A stretch of 64,000 nt of DNA. Origin: UBA11358 sp049517655. GTDB lineage: Bacteria > Verrucomicrobiota > Verrucomicrobiia > Limisphaerales > UBA11358. The position numbers and the translations under genes were made by a program. The stretch is from the NCBI GenBank assembly GCA_049517655.1, contig JBEKRQ010000002.1, positions 496,001-560,000 on the forward strand, given 5' to 3'. Each line of letters opens with the position of its first letter. Position 1 is the first letter of the stretch. Shown piece by piece: positions 55,403 to 63,229 of this stretch. The notes under the pieces are model-generated. The model did no database searches. It was not told the origin of the DNA and saw only the letters and a program-made list of their open reading frames with translations.

Positions 55403-55891
55403 ATGAATTTGACCGAGGAACAACGCCAACGCGTCACCGCATGGATTTTGCAGGGCGCAAAGCTTTCGGAAATCCAAAATCGCCTGCTGTCGGAATTTGG
55501 AATCAAGCTGACTTACATGGAAGTGCGTTTCCTGGTGGACGATTTGAAATTGACGCCGAAAGACCCGGAACCGCCCAAAGTTGCAGCGCCACCCAATCCG
55601 CAACCGGCGGCGACTCCAATCAAAGCCGCCGATGCGAAAAACGCTACGCTATCTGCCGAGCCGCCGAGCGCGACCGGCAAGGTTTCCGTTATTGTAGATC
55701 AACTGACACGGTCTGGCGCGATTGTCAGCGGCAAGGTCACATTCAGCGACAATCAACAGGCAGATTGGTATCTCGACCAGACCGGACGGCTGGGTGTTGT
55801 GCCGAAGCAACAAGGCTATAAACCGTCCGCTGCGGATGTGCAGCAATTTCAAGCCGCGCTGGAAAAGGAAATGTCGCGGATGGGTTTTTAA
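55403..55891 (+). CDS. Conserved hypothetical between sufC and lpxK
   Basis: A 162-residue protein of unknown function. N-terminal helices (MNLTEEQRQRVTAWILQGAKLSEIQNRLLSEFGIKLTYMEVRFLVDDLKL) look like a small DNA- or protein-binding helical domain. A Pro/Ala linker follows, then a beta-rich C-terminal half (VIVDQLTRSGAIVSGKVTFSDNQQADWYLDQTGRLG). Its start is 4 bases after sufC, so it belongs to the suf transcript. A link to cluster assembly or to the LPS genes downstream is open. Confidence 0.75.
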   Translation: MNLTEEQRQRVTAWILQGAKLSEIQNRLLSEFGIKLTYMEVRFLVDDLKLTPKDPEPPKVAAPPNPQPAATPIKAADAKNATLSAEPPSATGKVSVIVDQLTRSGAIVSGKVTFSDNQQADWYLDQTGRLGVVPKQQGYKPSAADVQQFQAALEKEMSRMGF

Positions 55892-55946
55892 TTTACCCAC
55901 GCCTTCATCTTGCCGCGCGCTTCGCCACTTGGCACATTGATGTGCA

Positions 55947-57119
55947 ATGCGCGAACAATTCCGGGTCTGGATTGAAAGCCTTGAAACCCTCGCCCTTGAA
56001 GTCATTTCCGGCGAACGCCGTGACACGAAGGCGGCGTTGATGCGCACGCTTTTATTCGGTGGGTCGAAATTGTTTCAAGCCGGCGTTGAACTGCGCCGCT
56101 GGCTTTACAATGTCCGCATCTTTCGCGACACGACGCTCGGCGTGCAGGTCATCGCCATCGGCAACCTCACCGTTGGCGGCACGGGCAAAACACCGGTCGT
56201 GGAGAAATTTGCGCGCGAACTCCGCGATGCCGGACGCAACGTGGCCATTCTCTCGCGCGGTTATCGTTCCAAACCGCCGCCATTTCACCTGTGGTTGCTC
56301 AATAAAATTTTACTGCGCGAAGATCAGACCCCGCCGCGTGTCGTGTCCGACGGCAAATCGTTGCTGCTCGATTCCGAAATGGCCGGTGACGAACCTTATA
56401 TGCTTGCGTCAAACTTGAAGGACGTGGTCGTTCTTGTGGACAAGGACCGTGTCAAAAGCGGGCGTTACGCCATTGAAAAATTCGGCTGCGACACGCTGCT
56501 GCTCGACGACGGTTTTCAATACTGGGGTTTGCGCGGGCGGCGTCATGACGTGGTGCTGATTGACCGCCAGCAGCCGTTCGGCAACGAACATTTGCTCCCG
56601 CGCGGCACGTTGCGCGAACCGCCATCACACCTCGTTTGCGCCCAAACCATTTTCATCACCAAAAGTGATGGTCAGACCGCCGAACTCCGCCAACGCATCG
56701 CAAAATTTAATTCCGACGCCGCCATCATCGAATGCGTGCATCATCCGCTTTATCTCGAAGATGTGTTCACCGGCGAGCGGCATGAATTGGATTTTCTGCG
56801 CGGACACAAAGTCGCGTCGCTCAGCGGCATCGCGCAGCCGGAAAGTTTCGAGCAAAGCCTCGTGAGGCTCGGCGCGGAACTGGTTTATTCCAAACGCTTT
56901 GTCGATCATCACCGCTTTACACAGCAGGAAATCCTCAATGTCATCAACCGCAGCAAGAAACGCCAGGCTGACACCATTGTCACCACGCAAAAAGACGCCG
57001 TGCGTTTTCCGAAAATTGACCGGCGCGACCTGCCGATTTACTTCATGCGCGTCGAAATCCAAATCGTCAGCGGCGCGAACGACTTTCAGGACTGCGTCCG
57101 CAAAATCTGTTTCCGCTGA
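55947..57119 (+). CDS. lpxK: Tetraacyldisaccharide 4'-kinase
   Basis: Inner-membrane kinase that phosphorylates the lipid A disaccharide. The P-loop GNLTVGGTGKTPVV is at residues 72-85 after an N-terminal membrane helix region, followed by ILSRGYR, DEPYMLA, the Asp-rich DTLLLDDGFQYWGLRGRRHDVVLIDRQQPFGNEHLLPRGTLREP and SGIAQPESF. Length 390 is slightly above the usual 330-350, with a longer N-terminus. It is followed 2 bases later by lpxL, so this is a lipid A operon. Confidence 0.94.
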   Translation: MREQFRVWIESLETLALEVISGERRDTKAALMRTLLFGGSKLFQAGVELRRWLYNVRIFRDTTLGVQVIAIGNLTVGGTGKTPVVEKFARELRDAGRNVAILSRGYRSKPPPFHLWLLNKILLREDQTPPRVVSDGKSLLLDSEMAGDEPYMLASNLKDVVVLVDKDRVKSGRYAIEKFGCDTLLLDDGFQYWGLRGRRHDVVLIDRQQPFGNEHLLPRGTLREPPSHLVCAQTIFITKSDGQTAELRQRIAKFNSDAAIIECVHHPLYLEDVFTGERHELDFLRGHKVASLSGIAQPESFEQSLVRLGAELVYSKRFVDHHRFTQQEILNVINRSKKRQADTIVTTQKDAVRFPKIDRRDLPIYFMRVEIQIVSGANDFQDCVRKICFR

Positions 57120-57121
57120 AA

Positions 57122-58036
57122 ATGGACACGCTGATTTATTGGTTTGGCTGTGCGCTTATCGCGGTGATTCAAGCGTTGCCACTCACATTCGTCGCGCGCC
57201 TAGGTCGAGCGGGCGGCGGGCTGGTGTATTGGCTGGACGCACGGCACCGGCGCGTGGCGTTGAAAAATCTGGCGATGTGTTTTGGCAATGAAAAATCGCC
57301 AGTCGAAATCCGCGCCATCGCCAGGGAAAATTTCCGGCGCATCGGCGAAAATTACGTCTGCGCCATCAAAACCTCAGCGATGACTTTTGCTGAATTGCGT
57401 CCGCACGTCGAATTCGTCGGAGCGGAGCACATGTTGCCGTTGCGCCGCATCATTAACGCCGGCGGGCATTTCGGAAATTTTGAACTCTACACCCGGGTCA
57501 AGGATTTGGCGCCCGGCTGTCCATGCGCCGCGACGTATCGCGCCCTGAATCAACCGGCGCTTAACCGCTTGATGGAAAAATTGCGCAACCATTCCGGCTG
57601 CTTGTTTTTTGAGCGGCGCACCGACGGCGCGGCCTTGCGCGCCGCCCTGAACCAGCCCGCGATCATGCTCAGCCTGCAAATTGACCAGCACGGCGGTGAC
57701 AAGGGATTGCGCCTGCCGTTTCTCGGCCACGATTGTTCCACTAATTCCTCACCAGCACTTTTTGCGCTCCGCTACAATTGCGAACTTTACACCGCCCTCT
57801 GTTTTCGCGTCGGACTGGCGAAGTGGCGGATTGAAACCGGCAATCCGATTCCCACGCACGAAAACGGCCGGCCACGCAGCGTCGAAGACATCATGCGCGA
57901 CGTGCTCCGCGCCCACGAAGCCGCTGTCCGCCGTGACCCGGCCAACTGGTTTTGGGTCCACAAACGGTGGAAACCCGGTCAGTCCAAAGTCCAAAGTCCG
58001 GAGTCCAAAGTCAAAAACGCCGGCCCCGTCATGTGA
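57122..58036 (+). CDS. lpxL: Lipid A lauroyl/late acyltransferase
   Basis: Acyltransferase of the LpxL/HtrB family adding a secondary fatty acid to Kdo2-lipid IVA. One N-terminal membrane helix (LIYWFGCALIAVIQALPLTF), ENYVCAIKTSAMTFAELRPHVEF, the catalytic H-x4-E in GGHFGNFELY and the C-terminal NWFWVHKRWKPG. The last 15 residues (SKVQSPESKVKNAGPVM) derive from a GTCCAAA-type heptamer array rather than native sequence. Its stop overlaps the start of the following glycosyltransferase gene. Confidence 0.92.
   Translation: MDTLIYWFGCALIAVIQALPLTFVARLGRAGGGLVYWLDARHRRVALKNLAMCFGNEKSPVEIRAIARENFRRIGENYVCAIKTSAMTFAELRPHVEFVGAEHMLPLRRIINAGGHFGNFELYTRVKDLAPGCPCAATYRALNQPALNRLMEKLRNHSGCLFFERRTDGAALRAALNQPAIMLSLQIDQHGGDKGLRLPFLGHDCSTNSSPALFALRYNCELYTALCFRVGLAKWRIETGNPIPTHENGRPRSVEDIMRDVLRAHEAAVRRDPANWFWVHKRWKPGQSKVQSPESKVKNAGPVM
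57977..58018 (+). repeat. Heptamer repeat at the lpxL/waaF junction
   Basis: AGTCCAA, AGTCCAA, AGTCCGG, AGTCCAA, AGTCAAA in the end of lpxL. A second array (CATCTGC, CATCTGC, CATTCGC) follows just inside the next gene. Confidence 0.85.
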
Positions 58037-59202
58037 ATTCACCATCTGCCATCTGCCATTCGCCGTCCTTGCCGCACCGAAGCGAAGCGAAGGCGGGTGC
58101 CCCGCGAATTCTAGTTCGCGGAACAAACTGGCTTGGCGACGCGGTCATGACCACGCCCACACTGATGCGTTTGCGCGAACGATTTCCCGATGCACACATC
58201 GCGCTGCTCACACCGGAAAAATTGCGGGATTTGTGGGCAAATCATCCGGCGGTGAACGAAACGATTTCATTTGCGCCAGACGAAAGTGTGTTTTCCGTCG
58301 GATGCAAATTACGCGCGGGAAATTTCGACCTTGCGCTGGTGCTGCCCAATTCACCGCGTTCGGCGATTGAAGTCTGGCTGGCGGGAATTTCACAACGCGT
58401 TGGTTACGCGCGTCCCTGGCGGAATTGGTTTTTGACAACTCGCGTGGCATCGCGGCCCGGTGCTGTGAAAATGCACAAGCGTTCCGTCGCTGAAATAAAA
58501 AGACGAATTGCTGGGAATTCAGAATCCAAAATCCAAAATCCAGAACTCGCAAAGTCGTCACATCAAATCCACGAGTATTTGCATCTCGCCGCCGCACTCG
58601 GCGCGGACCCCGAGCCGTTGTTGCCGCAACTGTTCATCGCGCCGGACGAAACCGAAGCTGTCAGAAAAAAATTTGGACTGAATAAAATCGCGCAACCCAT
58701 TTTCGGTCTGAATGCCGGCGCGGAATACGGCCCGGCCAAATGCTGGCCGGTCAAACGATTCATCGCCGCCGCGCGCGAAATTCGGCAGCGCGCGAATTGT
58801 GTTTGGCTGGTCCCCGGCGGCGAAGGCGACCTCGCTGTTGCAAACCGGATTGAATCCGGAATTCAAAGTTCAAAGTTCAAAACCATAAACCTGGCCGGCC
58901 AAACTTCTTTGCGCGAATTGATGTCGCTACTGAAAATTTGCCGTGTTCTTTTGACGAACGACTCCGGCCCGATGCACGTCGCCGCCGCGCTGGGCACGCC
59001 GGTGGTCGCGCCATTTGGCAGCACCTCACCGGAACTGACCGGGCCGGGTCTGCCGGGCAACCCACGGCATCGGTTGCTCAAATCCGACGTGCCGTGCTCG
59101 CCATGTTTTCTTCGCGAATGCCCGATTGATTTCCGCTGTATGAATGGCATCAGCGTCGAACACGTCGTGGAAGCCGTTTTGGAAATTTTAAATTCAAGGT
59201 AG
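58033..59202 (+). CDS. waaF: LPS heptosyltransferase II-like glycosyltransferase (GT9)
   Basis: A 389-residue GT9 enzyme transferring heptose to the LPS inner core. ILVRGTNWLGDAVMTTPTLMRLRERFPDAHI is the family start, NAGAEYGPAKCWPVKRFIAAAREI the middle and LLTNDSGPMHVAAALGTPVVAPFGSTSPELTGP the donor-site motif. The GTG overlapping the lpxL stop (GTGA) is chosen over a frame opening 27 codons earlier. The first 25 residues (NSPSAICHSPSLPHRSEAK) and two internal loops (about 161-171 and 276-283) are heptamer-derived. The stop codon TAG lies within a GTAGGGC element. Confidence 0.88.
   Translation: MNSPSAICHSPSLPHRSEAKAGAPRILVRGTNWLGDAVMTTPTLMRLRERFPDAHIALLTPEKLRDLWANHPAVNETISFAPDESVFSVGCKLRAGNFDLALVLPNSPRSAIEVWLAGISQRVGYARPWRNWFLTTRVASRPGAVKMHKRSVAEIKRRIAGNSESKIQNPELAKSSHQIHEYLHLAAALGADPEPLLPQLFIAPDETEAVRKKFGLNKIAQPIFGLNAGAEYGPAKCWPVKRFIAAAREIRQRANCVWLVPGGEGDLAVANRIESGIQSSKFKTINLAGQTSLRELMSLLKICRVLLTNDSGPMHVAAALGTPVVAPFGSTSPELTGPGLPGNPRHRLLKSDVPCSPCFLRECPIDFRCMNGISVEHVVEAVLEILNSR
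58509..58545 (+). repeat. Heptamer repeat inside waaF (first internal)
   Basis: GGAATTC, AGAATCC, AAAATCC, AAAATCC, AGAACTC, encoding NSESKIQNPEL in an inter-domain loop. Confidence 0.85.
58860..58882 (+). repeat. Heptamer repeat inside waaF (second internal)
   Basis: ATTCAAA, GTTCAAA, GTTCAAA; about three units, encoding a short IQSSKFK loop between the two Rossmann domains. Confidence 0.75.
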
Positions 59203-59266
59203 GGCGCGCTTTCCCAAGCGCGCCGTCCTCCGATGCCGACGGCGCGTTCGGAGAACACGCCCTACC
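59198..59266. repeat. GTAGGGC-family element at the waaF stop
   Basis: Bounded by GGTAGGGCGCG and CACGCCCTACC, with internal hairpins GGCGCGCT/AAGCGCGCC, GTC/GAC and GGCGCGTTC/GAACACGCC. The TAG inside GGTAGGG is the stop codon of waaF. Confidence 0.85.
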
Positions 59267-59317
59267 AGGATTTAATTAGACTTTGTGCCTTCATGCCTTC
59301 GTGGTAATTTTGTGGTC

Positions 59318-60238
59318 GTGGAAACGGTCACTCAACTCACAGACCAGCTCGTCGCGTCGTATGCGCGTCTCGGCGGCATCAACCATTTGGACGGGAAAAA
59401 CCTGCCGTCCAAACGCGCCATCACGGCCATCACGCAGGATTTGTTGCGGCTGCTGTTCCCGGGATTTTTTGACGAGAAGCCTTTGCATTCCTCGGAAATC
59501 AAAACGGAGACGGCGGCGTTGCTGGATTCGGTGCTGGGCAAATTGGAGGACGAAATCCGCAAGAGCCTCGAATACAGCCCGCCGGGCAATTTGCAGAAAA
59601 AGGACATCGCGAAAGCGGCGCACAGTTTGACATTGGAATTTCTCGGCAGTCTGCCGCGCATCCGTGAAATGCTGCAAACGGACATGGAAGCCGCCTACGA
59701 CGGCGACCCGGCGGCGAAGAGCAAGGAGGAGGTTCTGGTGTCGTATCCGTTTGTCGAGGCGATTGCCGTGCAACGGCTGGCGCATGAATTGTATTTGAAA
59801 AACATCGCGCTGATTCCGCGCATCATGACGGAGTGGGCGCATTTTCGTTCGGGCATGGATTTGCATCCGGGCGCGCAAATCGGGTCGCACTTTTTTGTGG
59901 ATCATTGCACCGGCACGGTCGTGGGTGAAACGACCACCATCGGCAATCACGTGAAGATGTATCACGGCGTTACGCTCGGCGCGAAATCCACTTCCGCCGT
60001 GGAACAACTGCGTGGCAAGAAACGGCATCCGACGATTGAAGATCGCGTGACGATTTATCCCGGCGCGACGATTCTCGGCGGTGAAACGGTCATTGGCGCG
60101 GGCAGCACGATTGGCGGCAACGTGTTCCTCATGGAAAGCGTTGCGCCGAACTCGATCGTCATTTACGACAGCCCCGACATGCGCGTGTTGAGCAAGTCGG
60201 ACAGGAAAAAGAAAACCACGCCAAGTTTTCAGGTTTAG
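59318..60238 (+). CDS. cysE: Serine O-acetyltransferase
   Basis: Hexapeptide-repeat acetyltransferase that makes O-acetylserine for cysteine synthase. The left-handed beta-helix reads MDLHPGAQIGSHFFVDHCTGTVVGETTTIGNHVKMYHGVTLGAKST, with the catalytic Asp/His pair in VDH and HPTIEDRVTIYPGATILGG. The N-terminal helical domain of about 200 residues is longer than in E. coli CysE, as in the SAT group of other phyla. Start is uncertain: two GTG codons (59312, 59318) fit best. It is far from cysK, so the cysteine pathway is split in this region. Confidence 0.9.
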   Translation: METVTQLTDQLVASYARLGGINHLDGKNLPSKRAITAITQDLLRLLFPGFFDEKPLHSSEIKTETAALLDSVLGKLEDEIRKSLEYSPPGNLQKKDIAKAAHSLTLEFLGSLPRIREMLQTDMEAAYDGDPAAKSKEEVLVSYPFVEAIAVQRLAHELYLKNIALIPRIMTEWAHFRSGMDLHPGAQIGSHFFVDHCTGTVVGETTTIGNHVKMYHGVTLGAKSTSAVEQLRGKKRHPTIEDRVTIYPGATILGGETVIGAGSTIGGNVFLMESVAPNSIVIYDSPDMRVLSKSDRKKKTTPSFQV

Positions 60239-60285
60239 TTCTCTAAACCAACCGCCGAACATAAGAATTTTCATCACCGCAGCAG

Positions 60286-61593
60286 TTGAAAGCCCTCATT
60301 GAGACCAGAAAGAAGCGGCCTGAACGGGTCTTCCTCGTCGGCGTCGAACTCAAATCGCGCAATCATGTGGATACGAGCAACTCGCTCGCCGAACTCGGCG
60401 AACTCGCGGTGACCGCCGGCGGCGAAGTTGTCGGAGACGGCCTGCAAAAAGTGGACGCGTTTAATCCCGCCACGTTCATCGGCAAGGGCAAGGCGGGTGA
60501 ATTCTCGGATTTCTGCCAGCGTCAAAACGTGGACACGGTGATTTTCGATGACGAGCTTTCGCCGGCGCAGAGCCGCAATCTCGAAAAGATTTTCAACTGC
60601 AAAATCCTCGACCGCACATCGCTTATTCTCGACATCTTCGCGCAACGCGCCCGCACGCGGGAAGGCAAACTGCAAATCGAACTCGCACAGCTTCAACATT
60701 TGCTGCCGCGCCTGACGCGGTTTTGGGGGCACTTGTCCCGGCAGTCAGGCGGCATTGGCATGCGTGGCGGTGAAGGTGAAACGCAGTTGGAAACCGACCG
60801 GCGCAGAGTCCAGGATCGAATCGCCAAAATTTCGCGTGAACTGGAACTGGTCCGGCAACAGCGCGGCATTCAGCGCAGCGTGCGCCAGCGCAACAACTGG
60901 CCGCTGGCTTCCATCGTCGGTTACACGAACGCGGGCAAATCCACGCTGCTCAACGCGCTCACCGGCTCGGACGTTCTGGCGAAGGATATTTTGTTTGCCA
61001 CACTCGACCCGACGACGCGCCGTTTGCGGTTGCCGACGAACCAGAATGTTTTGCTGACAGACACCGTCGGCTTCATTCGTAAATTGCCGCACGGACTCGT
61101 CGAGGCGTTCAAGGCAACGCTCGAAGAAGTTGTCCAAGCCGATTTGCTGCTGCACGTTGCGGACATCAGCCATCCACAAGCCGGGGAACAAATCGCGGCC
61201 GTGAACGCCGTGCTGGCTGAAATTGGCGCGGGCGAAAAGCCGACGATCATGATTTTTAACAAAATGGACCGGCTCAACCCCGGCGGAACCGGGGCAGGCG
61301 GCATGGGCGCATTGAACCGGTTGCGGGAACATCACCCGCACGCAGTGGCAATTTCGGCCACGACCGGCGAAGGCATTGCGTCATTGCTCGCGGAAATCGG
61401 AACGCAATTGCGACCGAAGCGCGAATTTTTGGAATTGCGCGTGCCGCACGAGCAGGCGGCGGTGATTGCGCGATTGCACAATGTCGGCCAAGTCATCGAG
61501 CACCGTTACAGCGGCAAAACCGCGCGATTCAAAGTCCGTATTCCGCCGCAGTATCACGACGAATTCGCGCCGTTCATCGTGCGCGACGTGTAG
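60286..61593 (+). CDS. hflX: Ribosome-associated GTPase HflX
   Basis: A 435-residue translational GTPase that splits or rescues stalled ribosomes. The N-terminal HflX domain (VFLVGVELKSRNHVDTSNSLAELGEL ... DELSPAQSRNLEKIFNCKILDRTSLILDIFAQRARTREGKLQIELAQLQHLLPRL) and Gly-rich linker GIGMRGGEGETQLETDRR precede the G-domain. G1 is GYTNAGKST (about residue 212), G3 DTVGFIRKLPHGLVEAF, G4 NKMD. The first codon appears to be TTG at the edge of the conserved sequence; no ATG fits. Confidence 0.94.
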   Translation: MKALIETRKKRPERVFLVGVELKSRNHVDTSNSLAELGELAVTAGGEVVGDGLQKVDAFNPATFIGKGKAGEFSDFCQRQNVDTVIFDDELSPAQSRNLEKIFNCKILDRTSLILDIFAQRARTREGKLQIELAQLQHLLPRLTRFWGHLSRQSGGIGMRGGEGETQLETDRRRVQDRIAKISRELELVRQQRGIQRSVRQRNNWPLASIVGYTNAGKSTLLNALTGSDVLAKDILFATLDPTTRRLRLPTNQNVLLTDTVGFIRKLPHGLVEAFKATLEEVVQADLLLHVADISHPQAGEQIAAVNAVLAEIGAGEKPTIMIFNKMDRLNPGGTGAGGMGALNRLREHHPHAVAISATTGEGIASLLAEIGTQLRPKREFLELRVPHEQAAVIARLHNVGQVIEHRYSGKTARFKVRIPPQYHDEFAPFIVRDV

Positions 61594-61883
61594 GCTGTCT
61601 CACAAATATAGCAGTTCCAGTTAAATTGGCACAGTTTGATATGGCCCTAGGAATAGCGGCGGAGGGCCGCCGCAATCCAAGACGCTACGCGCGACACGAT
61701 GATTCCCGCAATACGCGAAGCATTTTGGAGTGCGCCAGTCCCCTGGCGCTTTGCAAGCAGACGAACTGTCATCGAGGTTTTCCCATGAACTTTTATGCGC
61801 CAATGACAATATGAACTACTATAAACAGCCGCTTGTCTGGCCATTGGAAGCGGTATATGATTTGTGCAGTTCAGTAAAATTAT
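61594..61883. repeat. Gene-free interval with dispersed hairpins
   Basis: Between hflX and glgC. It contains CGGCGG-AGGG-CCGCCG (about 61658) and GCGCCAG-TCCC-CTGGCGC (about 61730-61750), each a short perfect stem embedded in phrases such as TTTTGGAGTGCG. These look like remnants of another dispersed repeat. No ORF is supported. Confidence 0.5.
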
Positions 61884-63191
61884 ATGCCAAAAATCGACCG
61901 CCGACCTCTCAGTGGCAATGATGTCCTTTGCGTCATCATGGGCGGCGGCCGGGGCAAGCGGTTGTTCCCGTTGACGAAGGAGCGCGCGAAACCCGCCGTG
62001 CCATTGGCGGGCAAATACCGGCTGGTGGACATCCCCATTTCCAACTGCATCAACTCCGGCTTCCGGCGCATTTACGTTCTGACGCAATTCAATTCCACCT
62101 CGTTGCATCGGCATATTACAGGAACGTATAAATTCGATTTATTTTCGAGCGGCTTTGTGGAAATGCTCGCGGCGCAGCAGACGCTCACAGACACGTCGTG
62201 GTATGAAGGCACCGCTGACGCCGTGCGAAAGAATCTCACGCACTTCCTCAACCATAATTTTGATTACCTGCTTATTTTGAGCGGCGACCAGTTGTACCGG
62301 ATGGATTTCCGCCGCGTCATCGCACAGCACGCCGAGACCGGCGCGGATATCACCGTGGCCACGATACCCGTCGGACGGAGCGAGGCGCAATCGCTCGGCA
62401 TCATGCAAATCTCGGAAGATGGCCGCATCAATCGTTTCGCGGAAAAACCTACTGATCCCGCCGCGCTCGACTCACTCCGGTTGAAACCGGAGTGGCATTC
62501 CAAATTCGGTGTCACCGAAGGGCGCGAATCATTCCTTGCCTCCATGGGCATTTACGTATTCAACCGCAGTTTGATTCAAGACCTGCTCAACAATTCGCTG
62601 TCTGATTTCGGCAAGAATGTCATCCCCGAGGCCATTAATTCGCGCCGCGTTTTTTCCTACATTTTTCAAGGCTATTGGGAGGACATCGGAACCATCCGTT
62701 CGTTTTTTGAAGCGAATCTCGATCTGGCTTCCGAACTGCCGCGGTTCAATTTCTTTGATATGAACGCGCCGATCTTCAGCCGCCCCCGGTATTTACCCAG
62801 TTCCAAAATCAATGGCGCAATCATCGACCACGCCCTCCTCGCCGACGGTTGCATCATCAACCGCGCGCGTCTCACGAACAGCATCGTGGGTCTGCGCACC
62901 ATCGTCGGCGACGGCTCCGAGTTGAACCGCGTCATCACTCTCGGCAGCGATTATTACGAGCCGAAGGAATCGGTGGACAAATTCGAACGCGAAGGCAAGC
63001 CGCGCATTGGCATCGGCACCCATTGCAAAATTGAGAACGCCATCATTGACAAGAACGCGCGCATCGGAAACAACGTCGTCATCTCGCCCGCCGGCAAGCC
63101 GGACAAAGTTGACCACGAACTTTATTACATCCGCGACGGCATCGTCATCATCCCCAAAAAAGCCGTCATCCCGCACGGAACGGTGATTTGA
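61884..63191 (+). CDS. glgC: Glucose-1-phosphate adenylyltransferase
   Basis: Makes ADP-glucose for glycogen synthesis. N-terminal nucleotidyltransferase domain with VIMGGGRGKRLFPLTKERAKPAVPLAGKYRLVDIPISNCINSGFRRIYVLTQF, then QTLTDTSWYEGTADAVRKN and the Glc1P-binding FAEKP. The C-terminal left-handed beta-helix (about residues 290-435) contains LADGCIINRARLTNSIVGLRTIVGDGS. Length 435 is standard. Other glycogen genes are not adjacent. Confidence 0.95.
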   Translation: MPKIDRRPLSGNDVLCVIMGGGRGKRLFPLTKERAKPAVPLAGKYRLVDIPISNCINSGFRRIYVLTQFNSTSLHRHITGTYKFDLFSSGFVEMLAAQQTLTDTSWYEGTADAVRKNLTHFLNHNFDYLLILSGDQLYRMDFRRVIAQHAETGADITVATIPVGRSEAQSLGIMQISEDGRINRFAEKPTDPAALDSLRLKPEWHSKFGVTEGRESFLASMGIYVFNRSLIQDLLNNSLSDFGKNVIPEAINSRRVFSYIFQGYWEDIGTIRSFFEANLDLASELPRFNFFDMNAPIFSRPRYLPSSKINGAIIDHALLADGCIINRARLTNSIVGLRTIVGDGSELNRVITLGSDYYEPKESVDKFEREGKPRIGIGTHCKIENAIIDKNARIGNNVVISPAGKPDKVDHELYYIRDGIVIIPKKAVIPHGTVI

Positions 63192-63229
63192 ACAAAATCC
63201 CCGAAGGCAACGCGACCTGATATTTTCTT

